64,000 nt of DNA, taken from contig NZ_CP106738.1 in assembly GCF_025639885.1 (NCBI RefSeq), forward strand, positions 2,604,001 through 2,668,000, written 5' to 3'. The notes beneath the pieces were generated by a model. The model was not told the DNA's origin and made no database searches. It saw only the letters and a program-made list of their open reading frames with translations. The DNA comes from Roseovarius pelagicus. Its GTDB lineage: Bacteria > Pseudomonadota > Alphaproteobacteria > Rhodobacterales > Rhodobacteraceae. The position numbers were made by a program, and so were the translations under genes. Positions 35,379-43,969 of this stretch are shown one piece after another; position 1 is the first letter of the stretch; each line of letters begins with the position of its first letter.

Positions 35379-35738
35379 CTACTTGGTGCCCTTGTCGGGC
35401 GTCTGCCCGCCATAAGCATCCAGCACCATCGTGAAGTAGGTCGTCGTTTTGTCGGAGTGCTCGCTGAGACTAGGCCAGGCAAATGGAAAGGTTCCTTCTG
35501 TCACCGACCAGTCGATTTCCAACCAAAGCATTTTTGCAATGGCCTCGGCTGCAGGGGACTCTTTGTCTTCGGGCCAAAGGTCCATGTCCAGCGTTATCCA
35601 CGCATCGCCGTCATCATCGACCTTGATGTCAGCGCTCAAAGCAGCGAGTCTTTCTCCCACGTTGCTTGCATCATCCAATAATGCTGACCGCAGCAACAAC
35701 TCTGCTTTCTTTGAATCCATATTCATTGTGAGCGCCAT
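35379..35738 (-). CDS. Acidic hypothetical protein
   Basis: 119 aa with an excellent ribosome site (GGAGGACGGGT before ATG). An N-terminal helix (SKKAELLLRSALLDDASNVGERLAALS) is followed by a beta-rich acidic part (IKVDDDGDAWITLDMDLWPEDKE) and aromatic-rich C-terminal strands (WLEIDWSVTEGTFPFAWPSL). No signal peptide or known domain. It stands alone on the minus strand between damaged genes. Confidence 0.65.
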   Translation of the reverse strand: MALTMNMDSKKAELLLRSALLDDASNVGERLAALSADIKVDDDGDAWITLDMDLWPEDKESPAAEAIAKMLWLEIDWSVTEGTFPFAWPSLSEHSDKTTTYFTMVLDAYGGQTPDKGTK

Positions 35739-36255
35739 ACCCGTCCTCCAGCTTTAGATGCGAGATATGCATCGCTTCCTTCGATTAAAGGGGGGGCGTT
35801 TCAGGGTCCGTTTTGGGGGAGCTGCGCCGCAGCTATTACCAATTGAACCAACGGCAGGATTTGGCCGTTCGCACTTGGCGCAATCCTTTCATATGCAGAA
35901 AGTCAGCGACCGCTACATAGTAGCCAAGAGTTCAAAGCCGACATCAGCCCCTCTTCATCAAATGACGGGTTCTGTCGATCTAAGCTGGCTTTGCAATAGC
36001 TGATGCATATCTTAACCGTGATATCATGATACAAGGCAGAAAGCGGATTGCCCATGCTACGTCTATTCGGAGCCAAACTCTCGATTATAGGGGCGGTCAT
36101 GCCGGCTAACCCAGTTGATAACTGTTGAATGATCGAAGGCCAGATTCTTAGCCTCAGTGGCAGAAGCGGCCCGTACCAGTCAACCAACGTGGCGGCGGGG
36201 GAAACCTACGCAGGAAAATCTAACGGCACTGGGTCGAGACAAGGGGCTTTCCGCC
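35739..36255. other. Intergenic, no gene supported
   Basis: About 500 bases without a convincing reading frame. The composition swings between GC-rich and AT-rich, as in decayed or mosaic DNA. Fragments such as CGGGGGAAACC before the next gene may belong to its leader. Confidence 0.5.
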
Positions 36256-36626
36256 ATGCGCGCAGCCCCAAGATGTCGTAGCAGGCGACGAGACGGCGCT
36301 CCCTGCTCCGCACCCGCCCTGCGCGGCGCCACACGCTGCCTGAAGCATGATGCGCGCGTTGAAGTGGCGGGCACCCGTACAACATCAAACGCTTTCTGAC
36401 CGGTCAAATCGGGCAGGAGAAACCCGGAGACAATCTAGGGGTATCTGACCCAGCGTTCTGGGCAGAATTATCCCCACGCTTGCAAAGAGAGGTTATGAGC
36501 GTCCTCCCCAAGCGGGTATGGTCTAACCCGCCGCGGCTTTTTCTCGCGGCGCGGGTTTGGATGGATGTCAGGGATCGAAGCTACCCGGCGGTACGGCGTT
36601 TTGTTGAGCAGTTCACGCGCGCGTGA
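36256..36626 (+). pseudogene. HGG-motif-like zinc-knuckle protein, frameshifted
   Basis: The first part reads MRAAPRCRSRRRDGAPCSAPALRGATRCLKHDARVEV, resembling the C..C..RC..HGG proteins common in alphaproteobacterial phages and islands (here CLKH-D in place of CRMHGG). At about 36370 (GCGGGCACCCG) the frame breaks. One additional G would continue it as HPYNIKRFLTGQIGQEKPGD and FWAELSPRLQREVMSVLPKRVW, ending FVEQFTRA with TGA at 36624-36626. The span (371 bases) is 3n-1, as expected for one missing base. Function unknown, perhaps nucleic-acid-binding. Confidence 0.6.
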
Positions 36627-36648
36627 TGATCTCTGGGTAATGGCGTGG

Positions 36649-37051
36649 CTAGCTTGATGCGTCACTTGATATCTTTGGCAAGATAAGCAATTGCGCGCCG
36701 CAGAGGCTCCGCTTCTGAATTGGTATTGTGCGTTTAAGATCTATCGCGGCAAAAAACCTCAGGGTCGTAAATGCGCTGTAGTCCGCTTTTGACGTTTCGA
36801 TCAGGCGAGACAAGCCCACTGCTTGTCTAGTTTTTGTGTCTGCCAAGGCAAGCATCTCATCCGAGGGTAAAGCAAGAACCGAGACAAAGCCGTCCCCCGC
36901 AGTAAACATTGGACGAAAAATAACAGGATCCGCCTGAGCCGGTTCGAAAATTGGGTTTTGCCGCAAAAAGTCCGATGGCACGTTCGAAACCGATCAGTCC
37001 GCGAATGAGTGCTCGAAGTATCGTACGCTTGTGTCGATCATCGCTGGTCAT
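36649..37051 (-). pseudogene. Hypothetical protein, apparently frameshifted
   Basis: An ATG at 37051 opens MTSDDRHKRTILRALIRGLIGFERAI. In the next frame, after one surplus G near 36976, the sequence continues plausibly as DFLRQNPIFEPAQADPVIF, MFTAGDGFVSVLALPSDEMLALADTKTRQAVGLSRLIE and so on to 36649. The span of 403 bases is 3n+1. Without a correction only the GTG/ATG-started second frame (36649-36981) would be made. No family recognised and no strong ribosome site; confidence is limited. Confidence 0.4.
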
Positions 37052-37365
37052 CTCAAGATAAGGCAGCGCCTAATGGTGCTGCGAATTGCGTTCCATGCGC
37101 GGCAAAGCCAGCGCATCGGCAGTTGCAGGATTGGCGACACACATGCCTTCTGCGATGCCCCATTTGGACACCACCGAGACACGATAAATCAGTTTTCGGG
37201 CAATGCTGCGCGCTTGCCGGATCACCAGAAGCGGTGGCTTCTGTAAACCGCAATATGTCGACTTTTCTTCTCGTCACATGACCGGAAAGTTCAGCGCCTG
37301 TGGCACGGCGTCTCGGGGCGGTGGAGGTGATTGAAAGGGGAGGGCGATCCCGGTATTCAGGGCGT

Positions 37366-37734
37366 ATGAGCAAAATGACCCATCACCTTGGCATGCGTTA
37401 CTTTGGCTTTGCGGTGTTATGCGTCGCGCTGGCGGCCATCGGTTTTGCGCATCGGGGCACCTCAGCGCCGCGCGACCTGGGTCTGCTGGCGTATCTGTCC
37501 GCTGGTGGAACGCTTTCGGATATTTGTGGCGATGTACGGGGTGGCAAGGGCACAGCCGGACAAGCGTGCGAGGCTTGCCGTCTGACTGGTGCTGCCATTC
37601 TGCCCGAAATGGCCTCAGTGCTGAACGAAACATATCTCAGACCAACGGGTAAGCGGATCTCGGCGCAGTATGTTTATGCGCCGCATGTGGATCTCGACCT
37701 GTCACGGCTGACGCGCGCGCCGCCACGCGCCTGA
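37366..37734 (+). CDS. DUF2946-like small exported cysteine protein
   Basis: 122 aa from the ATG at 37366; the next ATG (37375) is possible. One hydrophobic segment (YFGFAVLCVALAAIGFAHRG) is followed by ICGDVRGGKGTAGQACEACRLTGAAILP, the cysteine pattern of DUF2946-like proteins that often lie beside copper genes. It precedes the PCu(A)C chaperone gene by 68 bases, fitting a copper-handling pair, but the metal role is inferred. Confidence 0.7.
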   Translation: MSKMTHHLGMRYFGFAVLCVALAAIGFAHRGTSAPRDLGLLAYLSAGGTLSDICGDVRGGKGTAGQACEACRLTGAAILPEMASVLNETYLRPTGKRISAQYVYAPHVDLDLSRLTRAPPRA

Positions 37735-37802
37735 TTTCTTCGGCCTGCTTTTCACATTTTTTTGGCCAGTGTTATCTGGTCTTGTTTCCACGGAGTTCCC
37801 CT

Positions 37803-38285
37803 ATGAAACGCACTACTTTCGCGATCCTTGCGGCCCTCACTTTTGTCTGCACCCCGGCCATCGCCCATGAATTCAAGGCGGGTGATCTGGTCATTGATCA
37901 TCCGATGGCGTTCGAGACCACCAAAACGGCCATGTCTGGCGGTGGGTATCTGACAATTACCAATACCGGCAGTACCGCAGACCGACTGATTGCTGTGCGG
38001 GCTGATTTTCCCAAAGTTCAGTTGCACACGACAGAAGAAAAGGACGGCGTTGCCAGAATGATTCATCTTGAGGCGATCGACCTGCCTGCCGGTGAAACCG
38101 TAACGCTGGCGCCGGGGGGCATGCACGTCATGTTCATGGGCCTTGGTGGTGACCCGTTCGAGGTCGGCGAGGCGATCCCTGCGACACTTGTTTTTGAAAA
38201 GTCTGGTGAGATCGACGTCAAGTTCAACGTTGAAGAGCGCACCGGGCACAGCACAGACCATTCGACCCATGGCGCGTCTGACTGA
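37803..38285 (+). CDS. Periplasmic copper chaperone PCu(A)C
   Basis: 160 aa with a signal peptide (FAILAALTFVCTPAIA). The cupredoxin-like domain carries the exact H-X10-M-X21-H-x-M copper(I) motif (His of LHTTEEK, Met of ARMIHL, then the GGMHVMFMGL His and Met). A short His-rich tail (TGHSTDHSTHG) may add binding. It supplies copper to the CuA site of cytochrome oxidase. CACGGAG precedes the ATG at 37803; the frame from 37782 is not used. Confidence 0.93.
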   Translation: MKRTTFAILAALTFVCTPAIAHEFKAGDLVIDHPMAFETTKTAMSGGGYLTITNTGSTADRLIAVRADFPKVQLHTTEEKDGVARMIHLEAIDLPAGETVTLAPGGMHVMFMGLGGDPFEVGEAIPATLVFEKSGEIDVKFNVEERTGHSTDHSTHGASD

Positions 38286-38327
38286 CGACAGGCGTTCTGT
38301 CTGAACTGGTTTAGATAGAGCATGACA

Positions 38328-38356
38328 AGCCGTCGGCCAATGGCCGGCGGTTTTTT
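38328..38356 (+). terminator. Rho-independent terminator after the copper chaperone gene
   Basis: CCGTCGGCC-AAT-GGCCGGCGG, a 9-bp stem with one G-T pair, followed by six T. Confidence 0.88.
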
Positions 38357-38516
38357 CGTGCAGTGATTGGCAAACACATCGCGATGGCATTCTTAATCTG
38401 ACTGAAATTGTCGGATTGACATATCCGATGGAATCTATCAGGTAATGGAGATCGCTCTAGCCACCCCGGTTTTATCTGGGGAAGCCCGACATTTAAAAAA
38501 TGAAAGGACTTCTCCA

Positions 38517-38681
38517 ATGCCAAAGGTGATTCAGAGATTCAATGAACCTGTCCGGTGTGCCTCTGTCATGGCTCCCGCCCGCACTGAAATTGCATCGCTG
38601 TTGCACGAGGCGAGTGTCATGGAGGGGTTTAGTCTGGAATGGGTTTTTGACCGGTTTGATGCAGTGCAGAGCAGTCAGTGA
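38517..38681 (+). CDS. Small protein upstream of hemP
   Basis: 54 aa, too short to judge by homology. AAAGGA lies nine bases before its ATG. It reads MPKVIQRFNEPVRCASVMAPARTEIASLL, then EGFSLEWVFDRFDAVQSS. Its TGA shares a base with the hemP ATG (TGATG), so the two are translationally coupled and it is probably the first gene of the iron operon. Confidence 0.6.
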   Translation: MPKVIQRFNEPVRCASVMAPARTEIASLLHEASVMEGFSLEWVFDRFDAVQSSQ

Positions 38682-38848
38682 TGTCGTTTCATACCCCACC
38701 CCAGAATCGCACCGCCACCGCCGCCCAGTTGCCCGCCTATGACGCTCGCGATCTGACGCAGGGCGGAGAGCAGGCCCAGATCATCCTAGGCGACCAGATA
38801 TACACCCTGCGGATCACGCGGGCAGGCAAGCTGATTTTGACCAAATGA
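38681..38848 (+). CDS. hemP: Hemin uptake protein HemP
   Basis: 55 aa. A polar N-terminus (SFHTPPQNRTATAAQLPAYDARDLTQGG) is followed by the conserved HemP domain, EQAQIILGDQIYTLRITRAGKLILTK, the I-x-H/GD-x-Y-x-L-R-x-T-x-x-G-K-L-I-L-T-K signature. HemP family members are iron-regulated and required for haem uptake in several proteobacteria. Coupled on both sides: TGATG with the small gene before it and ATGA (38845-38848) with the next. Confidence 0.92.
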   Translation: MSFHTPPQNRTATAAQLPAYDARDLTQGGEQAQIILGDQIYTLRITRAGKLILTK

Positions 38849-39327
38849 CTACGGCACAGACAAAACGCGGAGGCGCGCCGGTCGGTTTGCTTGCGGAGTT
38901 GGGCGGTATCGAGGCCGCATCCGTGATTTATCTGCGGCTCTGGTGCGCCAAAGCAGATGGCAAGATTGATATTGAAAATGACTTCGTTGCCATGCTGGGC
39001 GCGGCGCAGGGCGAGCGGGCCGCAAATGCCTTTACCCAACTTTGCAGCATGTGCACTCAATACGGGCGCAGGCCGTTGGTTCGTCATGCGATGACATGCA
39101 AGTGTCTGGGTGCGGATGAGGCGTGTTTTGCCAACCTTATCGCCACGGCAGCGGACGGTGCGCATGATGACGCGGCGCTGATCGCGACGCTGATGATCCG
39201 CCCGGCAATGGCGGACAAAATGGCTGCGCTTGCTCACAATGTTGGCATCGCATTCCGACGTATGCGCTTGTGCCCTTCGGAAAAACTGACCGCACCAACG
39301 CGGCATGATCACGCAACACTTCACTAA
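38845..39327 (+). CDS. Conserved-looking hypothetical in the iron operon
   Basis: 160 aa, mainly helical: VGLLAELGGIEAASVIYLRLWCAKADGK, then FTQLCSMCTQYGRRPLVRHAMTCKCLGADEACFANLIATAA. A cluster of five cysteines (CSMC, CKC, C) with histidines could bind a metal. No signal peptide, so cytoplasmic. It lies between hemP (ATGA overlap) and the imelysin gene (13 bases), so it belongs to the same operon and is likely iron-regulated; function unknown. Confidence 0.75.
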   Translation: MTTAQTKRGGAPVGLLAELGGIEAASVIYLRLWCAKADGKIDIENDFVAMLGAAQGERAANAFTQLCSMCTQYGRRPLVRHAMTCKCLGADEACFANLIATAADGAHDDAALIATLMIRPAMADKMAALAHNVGIAFRRMRLCPSEKLTAPTRHDHATLH

Positions 39328-39340
39328 CCAGGAATTCCAC

Positions 39341-40603
39341 ATGAGACGTATGCTATCGCTGACCGCCGCACTAACATTGGGATGCGCGACCTCTGCCTTC
39401 GCCGTAGAGAGATCGGCCGTTCTGGACACCTATGCCAGCATTGCCGCTGCAAAGTACCAAGACAGCCTGACATCGGCGCAGAAGTTGCAGGATGCCGTTG
39501 AGGCGTTGATCCTTGACCCTTCTGCGGAGGCCTTGCAAGCCGCGCGAGCAGCGTGGTTCGCGGCGCGCGTTCCCTACCAGCAGACCGAAGTGTATCGCTT
39601 TGGCAATGCGATCGTTGACGATTGGGAGGGCAAGGTGAACGCTTGGCCGCTGGATGAAGGTCTGATTGACTATGTCGATTCCGGTTATGGCGGGGCCACG
39701 GACGAAAATATGCTGGCGGCGCTGAACGTGGTCGCAAACCCCAGCTTTACGTTGTCGGGGACGACTGTGGATGCCTCGGCGATCACGCCTGCATTGCTGG
39801 CAGAGACACTGCACGAGGCGGATGGTGTCGAATCGAATGTGGCGACCGGGTATCACGCCATTGAGTTTCTGCTGTGGGGTCAGGACCTGAACGGGTTCGG
39901 TGATGGTGCGGGCGCGCGCCCATGGACGGATTACGCATCGGGTGATGCCTGTACCGGGGGCAATTGTGATCGCCGTGCGGCCTATCTGAGCGCGGTCACG
40001 GAACTGCTGGTGTCTGATCTGGACTGGATGGCGGCACAATGGGCCGAGGATGGCGCGGCGCGTGTGGCCCTGACCGAAAATGAGGCGGCGGGGATCGCAA
40101 CGATCCTGACGGGTATGGGATCGCTTTCGTATGGTGAGCAGGCAGGCGAGCGGATGCGCTTGGGGTTGATGTTGAACGATCCCGAGGAAGAGCATGATTG
40201 TTTCTCGGATAACACTCACAACAGCCACTACTATGACGGTCTGGGCATCCAGAATGTTTATCTGGGCGAGTATGTCCGTGCGGATGGCACACTGGTCAAG
40301 GGTGCGTCCCTGTCCGATCTGGTGGCAGAGCAAGATCCGACGCTGGACGCAGAGATGAAAGAAAAGCTGGCGGCGACGATGATGGCGCTCGGCCGGATCA
40401 AGACGGCTGCCGAGGCTGGCTTTGCCTATGACCAGATGCTGGAACGCGGCAATACCGCAGGCGAAGAACTGGTGATGGGTGGGGTGAACGGCCTGATAGA
40501 TCAAACCCGCAGTATCGAACGTGTCGTGACGGTGCTGGGCCTTGATCACATTGGCTTTGAAGGCTCTGACAGTCTGGACAATCCGGGCGCGGTTTTTGAG
40601 TAG
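39341..40603 (+). CDS. irpA: Imelysin-family iron-regulated protein (IrpA-like)
   Basis: 420 aa with a signal peptide (MLSLTAALTLGCATSAFA). The imelysin fold carries the GxHxxE-type signature GYHAIEFLLWG near 170, with TDYASGDACTGGNCDRR and ECHD-like EEEHDCFSDNTHNSHYYDGLG segments. Such periplasmic or lipid-facing proteins are iron-regulated and bind iron or work with EfeO-type systems. The ATG at 39341 follows ACCAGGAATTCCAC. It is followed by a perfect 16-bp palindrome and a porin. Confidence 0.9.
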   Translation: MRRMLSLTAALTLGCATSAFAVERSAVLDTYASIAAAKYQDSLTSAQKLQDAVEALILDPSAEALQAARAAWFAARVPYQQTEVYRFGNAIVDDWEGKVNAWPLDEGLIDYVDSGYGGATDENMLAALNVVANPSFTLSGTTVDASAITPALLAETLHEADGVESNVATGYHAIEFLLWGQDLNGFGDGAGARPWTDYASGDACTGGNCDRRAAYLSAVTELLVSDLDWMAAQWAEDGAARVALTENEAAGIATILTGMGSLSYGEQAGERMRLGLMLNDPEEEHDCFSDNTHNSHYYDGLGIQNVYLGEYVRADGTLVKGASLSDLVAEQDPTLDAEMKEKLAATMMALGRIKTAAEAGFAYDQMLERGNTAGEELVMGGVNGLIDQTRSIERVVTVLGLDHIGFEGSDSLDNPGAVFE

Positions 40604-40614
40604 TCTGTCGCAAT

Positions 40615-40649
40615 CCCTCTAGTATGTTATGATATAACATACTAGAGGG
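40615..40649. promoter_or_regulatory. Perfect 16-bp inverted repeat between imelysin and porin genes
   Basis: CCCTCTAGTATGTTAT (40615-40630), GAT loop, ATAACATACTAGAGGG (40634-40649). It lies 11 bases past the imelysin stop and 53 bases before the porin start. No T-run follows. It could be an mRNA hairpin or an operator for an iron regulator; sequence is not a standard Irr or RirA box. Confidence 0.75.
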
Positions 40650-40702
40650 TGAATTTCGGACGATTAACTCAAGACAAACTTAAAATAGAAAACGGAAACC
40701 CG

Positions 40703-41731
40703 ATGAATAAAACGATAGCAATCGCCGGGCTTGGTAGCCTTTTATTGGCCAGCGCCGGAACGGCAAATGCGCAAGATGGTCGCTTTACTTGGGAGGGCAG
40801 CATCGAATTGCAAAGTGACGTGCTGTTCGATTCCTCGAACCCGGCGAACGAACTGAACGATACCTACATGACCATCAATGGCGCGCTGAGCTATGCCATC
40901 ACGTCGCGGACATCGGTGAATGCGTCCTTGGTGATTGAACCGATTATCGGGGCTGTAAAAGATCGGGTTCTGGAGGATCATGGGCTATACGCGGAAGAGC
41001 TGTATTTTGCGCATGATTTTGGCCCGGCAGAAGTGGTGCTGGGCAAGTTCAACCCCGCATTCGGCGCCGCATGGGATCTGGCGCCGGGTCTTTATGGCGC
41101 GGATTTTGCCGAGGATTATCAGCTGACAGAGCGGGTGGGTGCAGCGATCAACATCGCGCTGCCGCTCGGGGTTGGCGAGCATGTGCTGTCCTTTGCCGCG
41201 TTCAACGCGGACCGGTCAATCTTTAGCGAGTCTTTGGGCCGCAAGCGACCACAGAACAATCTGTCTGCGGGTGGCGTGTCCAACACCAGCGATCCGGAAT
41301 CCTTCGCCCTTAGCCTTATGGGTGAGGTCGGTAACACTGCCTACAATATCGGCATTCAAAATCAGGCACGAGGTGTCGGTGATGTCACGGACCAAACGGG
41401 CTTTGTTGCCGGTGTCGTTTATGTATTGGGCGAAGGGTCATCGGTCCCTGTCGAGCTGCTCGGCGAGGTGGCGTATTTTGATGCGTTCGGAGGTGTCCGG
41501 GCCGATGCGACCATCGCAACCTTTGGCGCGGCTTTTGCGGTCGGCCCGGCGACGGTATCGGGTGTTTATGCGGTGCGCGACATCCAGAATGCGCCGACGG
41601 ACCATCTGGCGACGCTCAGCGTCGAGGTGCCGGTTACCGATAGTCTGTCCACCACAATCGGTTATCGCTATGGCCGCGAGGCGGGGGACCGCAACCACAC
41701 ACTCGGCTCGGTCCTTACATACGAATTCTAA
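40703..41731 (+). CDS. Outer-membrane porin-like barrel of the iron cluster
   Basis: 342 aa from the ATG at 40703 (GGAAACCCG upstream). The signal peptide is IAIAGLGSLLLASAGTANA. The mature part alternates short amphipathic strands and loops throughout and ends LTYEF, with a terminal phenylalanine for BAM insertion. Motifs such as YFAHDFGPAEVVLGKFNPAFG are typical of small porins; no TonB plug is present, so it is not a TonB receptor. Position between imelysin and bfd/bfr suggests passage of an iron-related solute. Confidence 0.82.
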   Translation: MNKTIAIAGLGSLLLASAGTANAQDGRFTWEGSIELQSDVLFDSSNPANELNDTYMTINGALSYAITSRTSVNASLVIEPIIGAVKDRVLEDHGLYAEELYFAHDFGPAEVVLGKFNPAFGAAWDLAPGLYGADFAEDYQLTERVGAAINIALPLGVGEHVLSFAAFNADRSIFSESLGRKRPQNNLSAGGVSNTSDPESFALSLMGEVGNTAYNIGIQNQARGVGDVTDQTGFVAGVVYVLGEGSSVPVELLGEVAYFDAFGGVRADATIATFGAAFAVGPATVSGVYAVRDIQNAPTDHLATLSVEVPVTDSLSTTIGYRYGREAGDRNHTLGSVLTYEF

Positions 41732-41740
41732 AGGTGTCAC

Positions 41741-42016
41741 ATGATCGTATGCCATTGCCAAAGCATATCTGATCGCGAAATCAACGCGGCGATCGACTGG
41801 ATGAGGGCTGCTGATGCGGCAGCCCTCATTACGCCCGGCAAAGTTTATCGCGCATTGGGAAAAGCGGCGGATTGCGGCGGATGTATGCCGCTTTTTCTGG
41901 CCACCATGCGCAAAAACGCTAACCTGGAAGTCCCCATGACCCTCCGCGGCCTTCGGCGCGGACAAACACAGGAAACCCAAGCATGCAAGGCGACGCGAAA
42001 GTTATCGAATATCTGA
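41741..42016 (+). CDS. bfd: Bacterioferritin-associated ferredoxin
   Basis: 91 aa. The [2Fe-2S] motif is CHC (residues 4-6) plus CGGC near 45-48, spaced as in Bfd, which reduces bacterioferritin to release Fe(II). A 25-residue arginine-rich C-terminal tail ([20 protein letters not shown]) extends beyond the usual 60-70 aa and overlaps the bfr start by 34 bases, so its end may be incidental. Confidence 0.9.
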   Translation: MIVCHCQSISDREINAAIDWMRAADAAALITPGKVYRALGKAADCGGCMPLFLATMRKNANLEVPMTLRGLRRGQTQETQACKATRKLSNI

Positions 42017-42468
42017 ACAGTGCACTCCGCAGTGAGCTAACCGCAGTGAGCCAGTACTGGCTGCATTTCCGCCTGCAAGAAGATTGGGGGCTGGGCCATA
42101 TGGCCAAGAAATCACGCGAGGAAAGCATTGAAGAGATGCACCACGCGGACAAGCTGATCCAACGCATTCTGTTTCTGGGTGGGCACCCGAACCTGCAAAA
42201 GCTCGACTCACTGCGTATTGGTCAGACGCCCAAGGAAACGCTGGAATGTGATCTGGCCGCAGAGCATGAGGCGCGTGAGTTGTATGCAAAAGCGCGACAG
42301 CATTGCGAATCCGTCGGGGATTTTGTCAGCAAAAACCTGTTTGAAGAATTGATGACCGATGAAGAGGGGCATATCGACTTCTTGGAAACCCAGCTTGATC
42401 TGGTCGAAAAACTTGGCGAAGAAAAATATGCCCAACTCAATGCATCCAAAATGGACGAGGCAGAGTAG
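41983..42468 (+). CDS. bfr: Bacterioferritin
   Basis: 161 aa four-helix bundle. Ferroxidase ligands are visible ([47 protein letters not shown]), and the haem-ligand methionine sits in IEEMHHAD at about residue 52. It stores iron as ferrihydrite in a 24-mer, paired with Bfd for release. It overlaps bfd and its 3' end overlaps the di-haem gene by 29 bases. Confidence 0.95.
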   Translation: MQGDAKVIEYLNSALRSELTAVSQYWLHFRLQEDWGLGHMAKKSREESIEEMHHADKLIQRILFLGGHPNLQKLDSLRIGQTPKETLECDLAAEHEARELYAKARQHCESVGDFVSKNLFEELMTDEEGHIDFLETQLDLVEKLGEEKYAQLNASKMDEAE

Positions 42469-43969
42469 CCTTTTCTGTATGGCGGTCCTCTGTGGGGCCG
42501 CCGTGCACGCCGACCCGCTGGCCGAGCCGCATCTGGATATTATCCCGCGCACTGCGCAAGAGGCCGCGCGCATTGCCGATGTGACTGCGCCGGTAACAAG
42601 TTTTGATGCTGCTGCTCCGTTCGAGGAGATGTCAGCCGGGGCCGCCACAGTCCGGGCGCGCACCAATGCCGACGCGTTCTCGTTACCGTCCGGCAACATT
42701 GCGTTTGAGGACGAGCTGAAATTCAAGGTCGGCAATGGCCTGTTTCGCAAGCTCTGGGTATCGTCGCCGTCCTCCACATTGGCCTCGGACGGGTTGGGAC
42801 CGCTCTATAATGCGCGTTCCTGCCAGCGTTGCCACCTGAAGGACGGGCGCGGTCATCCACCCGAAGGGCCGGAGGATAGCGCCGTGTCGATGTTCCTGAG
42901 GGTGTCTATTCCGGGCACAGAGGCGGACGCGATTGCAGGCATCGAGGATTATATCGCGACCCTGCCAGAGCCGACTTACGGATCGCAATTGCAGGATTTC
43001 AGTCTGCCCGGTCATGCCGCCGAATATCGCCTGCAAATTACCTATGAAGAGGTGACGGTGCCCCTGTCGGATGGAGAGGTCGCAACGCTGCGACAGCCGA
43101 CATTTACAGCCGCTGATCTGGGCTATGGGCCGCTGCATCCTGATGCGATGCTCAGTCCGCGTGTCGCGCCGCAGATGATTGGCCTCGGGCTGTTGGAGGC
43201 CGTTCCAGCGGCGGACATTGTGGCAGGCGCTGACCCTGATGATGCGGATGGCGATGGCATTTCGGGCCGTGCGAACATTGTTTGGTCCACGGAATTCGAC
43301 CAGCCGATGCTGGGCCGGTTTGGTCTGAAGGCAGGTAATCCCACGATCCGAGAGCAATCGGCCTCGGCCTTTGTCGGTGATATCGGCATTTCCAACCCGC
43401 TCTTTGCGGCGGCGTCGGGCGAGTGCACGGATTTACAGGCTGACTGTATGGCTGCACCAAACGGCGCCGATGATGATCGTGTGTACGAGATTGACGCCGA
43501 GGGGCTGGAACTGGTGACGTTTTACAGTCGCAACCTTGCTGTGCCCAAGCGGCGTGACGTGGACGATCCCGAGGTTTTGCGTGGCAAGGAAGTGTTCTAC
43601 ACCACCGGCTGCACCGCCTGCCACACACCCAGCTTTGTCACCCACCGTCTGCGTGACCAACCCGAGCAGAGCTTTCAACTGATCTGGCCCTATACCGATT
43701 TATTGCTGCATGACATGGGCGAGGGGTTGGCCGACCACCGACCTGAAGTGCGCGCGACCGGGTATGAATGGCGTACCCCGCCGCTGTGGGGGATTGGTCT
43801 GACGGAACAGGTCAGTGGGCATAGCTATTTTCTGCATGACGGACGTGCCCGGTCGCTGTTGGAGGCGGTTCTGTGGCATGGTGGAGAGGCTCAGGGCGCG
43901 CGCGATGCTGTTGTCGAGATGCCCGCTGCTGACCGTGCTGCCTTGATCCGATTTCTGGAGAGCCTATGA
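42440..43969 (+). CDS. Di-haem DUF1111 oxidoreductase
   Basis: 509 aa from the ATG at 42440 ([19 protein letters not shown], then AAVHA as a signal peptide). Two haem c motifs are present: CQRCH near 128 and CTACH near 391. The family is the periplasmic di-haem thiol-oxidoreductase-like group that is a regular partner of imelysin proteins. A calcium-type loop ([18 protein letters not shown]) lies near 270. Likely electron transfer or iron redox. It overlaps bfr and the next gene (ATGA), so it is co-transcribed. Confidence 0.88.
   Translation: MHPKWTRQSSLFCMAVLCGAAVHADPLAEPHLDIIPRTAQEAARIADVTAPVTSFDAAAPFEEMSAGAATVRARTNADAFSLPSGNIAFEDELKFKVGNGLFRKLWVSSPSSTLASDGLGPLYNARSCQRCHLKDGRGHPPEGPEDSAVSMFLRVSIPGTEADAIAGIEDYIATLPEPTYGSQLQDFSLPGHAAEYRLQITYEEVTVPLSDGEVATLRQPTFTAADLGYGPLHPDAMLSPRVAPQMIGLGLLEAVPAADIVAGADPDDADGDGISGRANIVWSTEFDQPMLGRFGLKAGNPTIREQSASAFVGDIGISNPLFAAASGECTDLQADCMAAPNGADDDRVYEIDAEGLELVTFYSRNLAVPKRRDVDDPEVLRGKEVFYTTGCTACHTPSFVTHRLRDQPEQSFQLIWPYTDLLLHDMGEGLADHRPEVRATGYEWRTPPLWGIGLTEQVSGHSYFLHDGRARSLLEAVLWHGGEAQGARDAVVEMPAADRAALIRFLESL

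Noticed and set aside
29548..37300. A second integrative element bounded by tRNA-Arg
   Set aside because: No second copy of the tRNA 3' end and no integrase in the region; the accessory look is real but borders are unproved.
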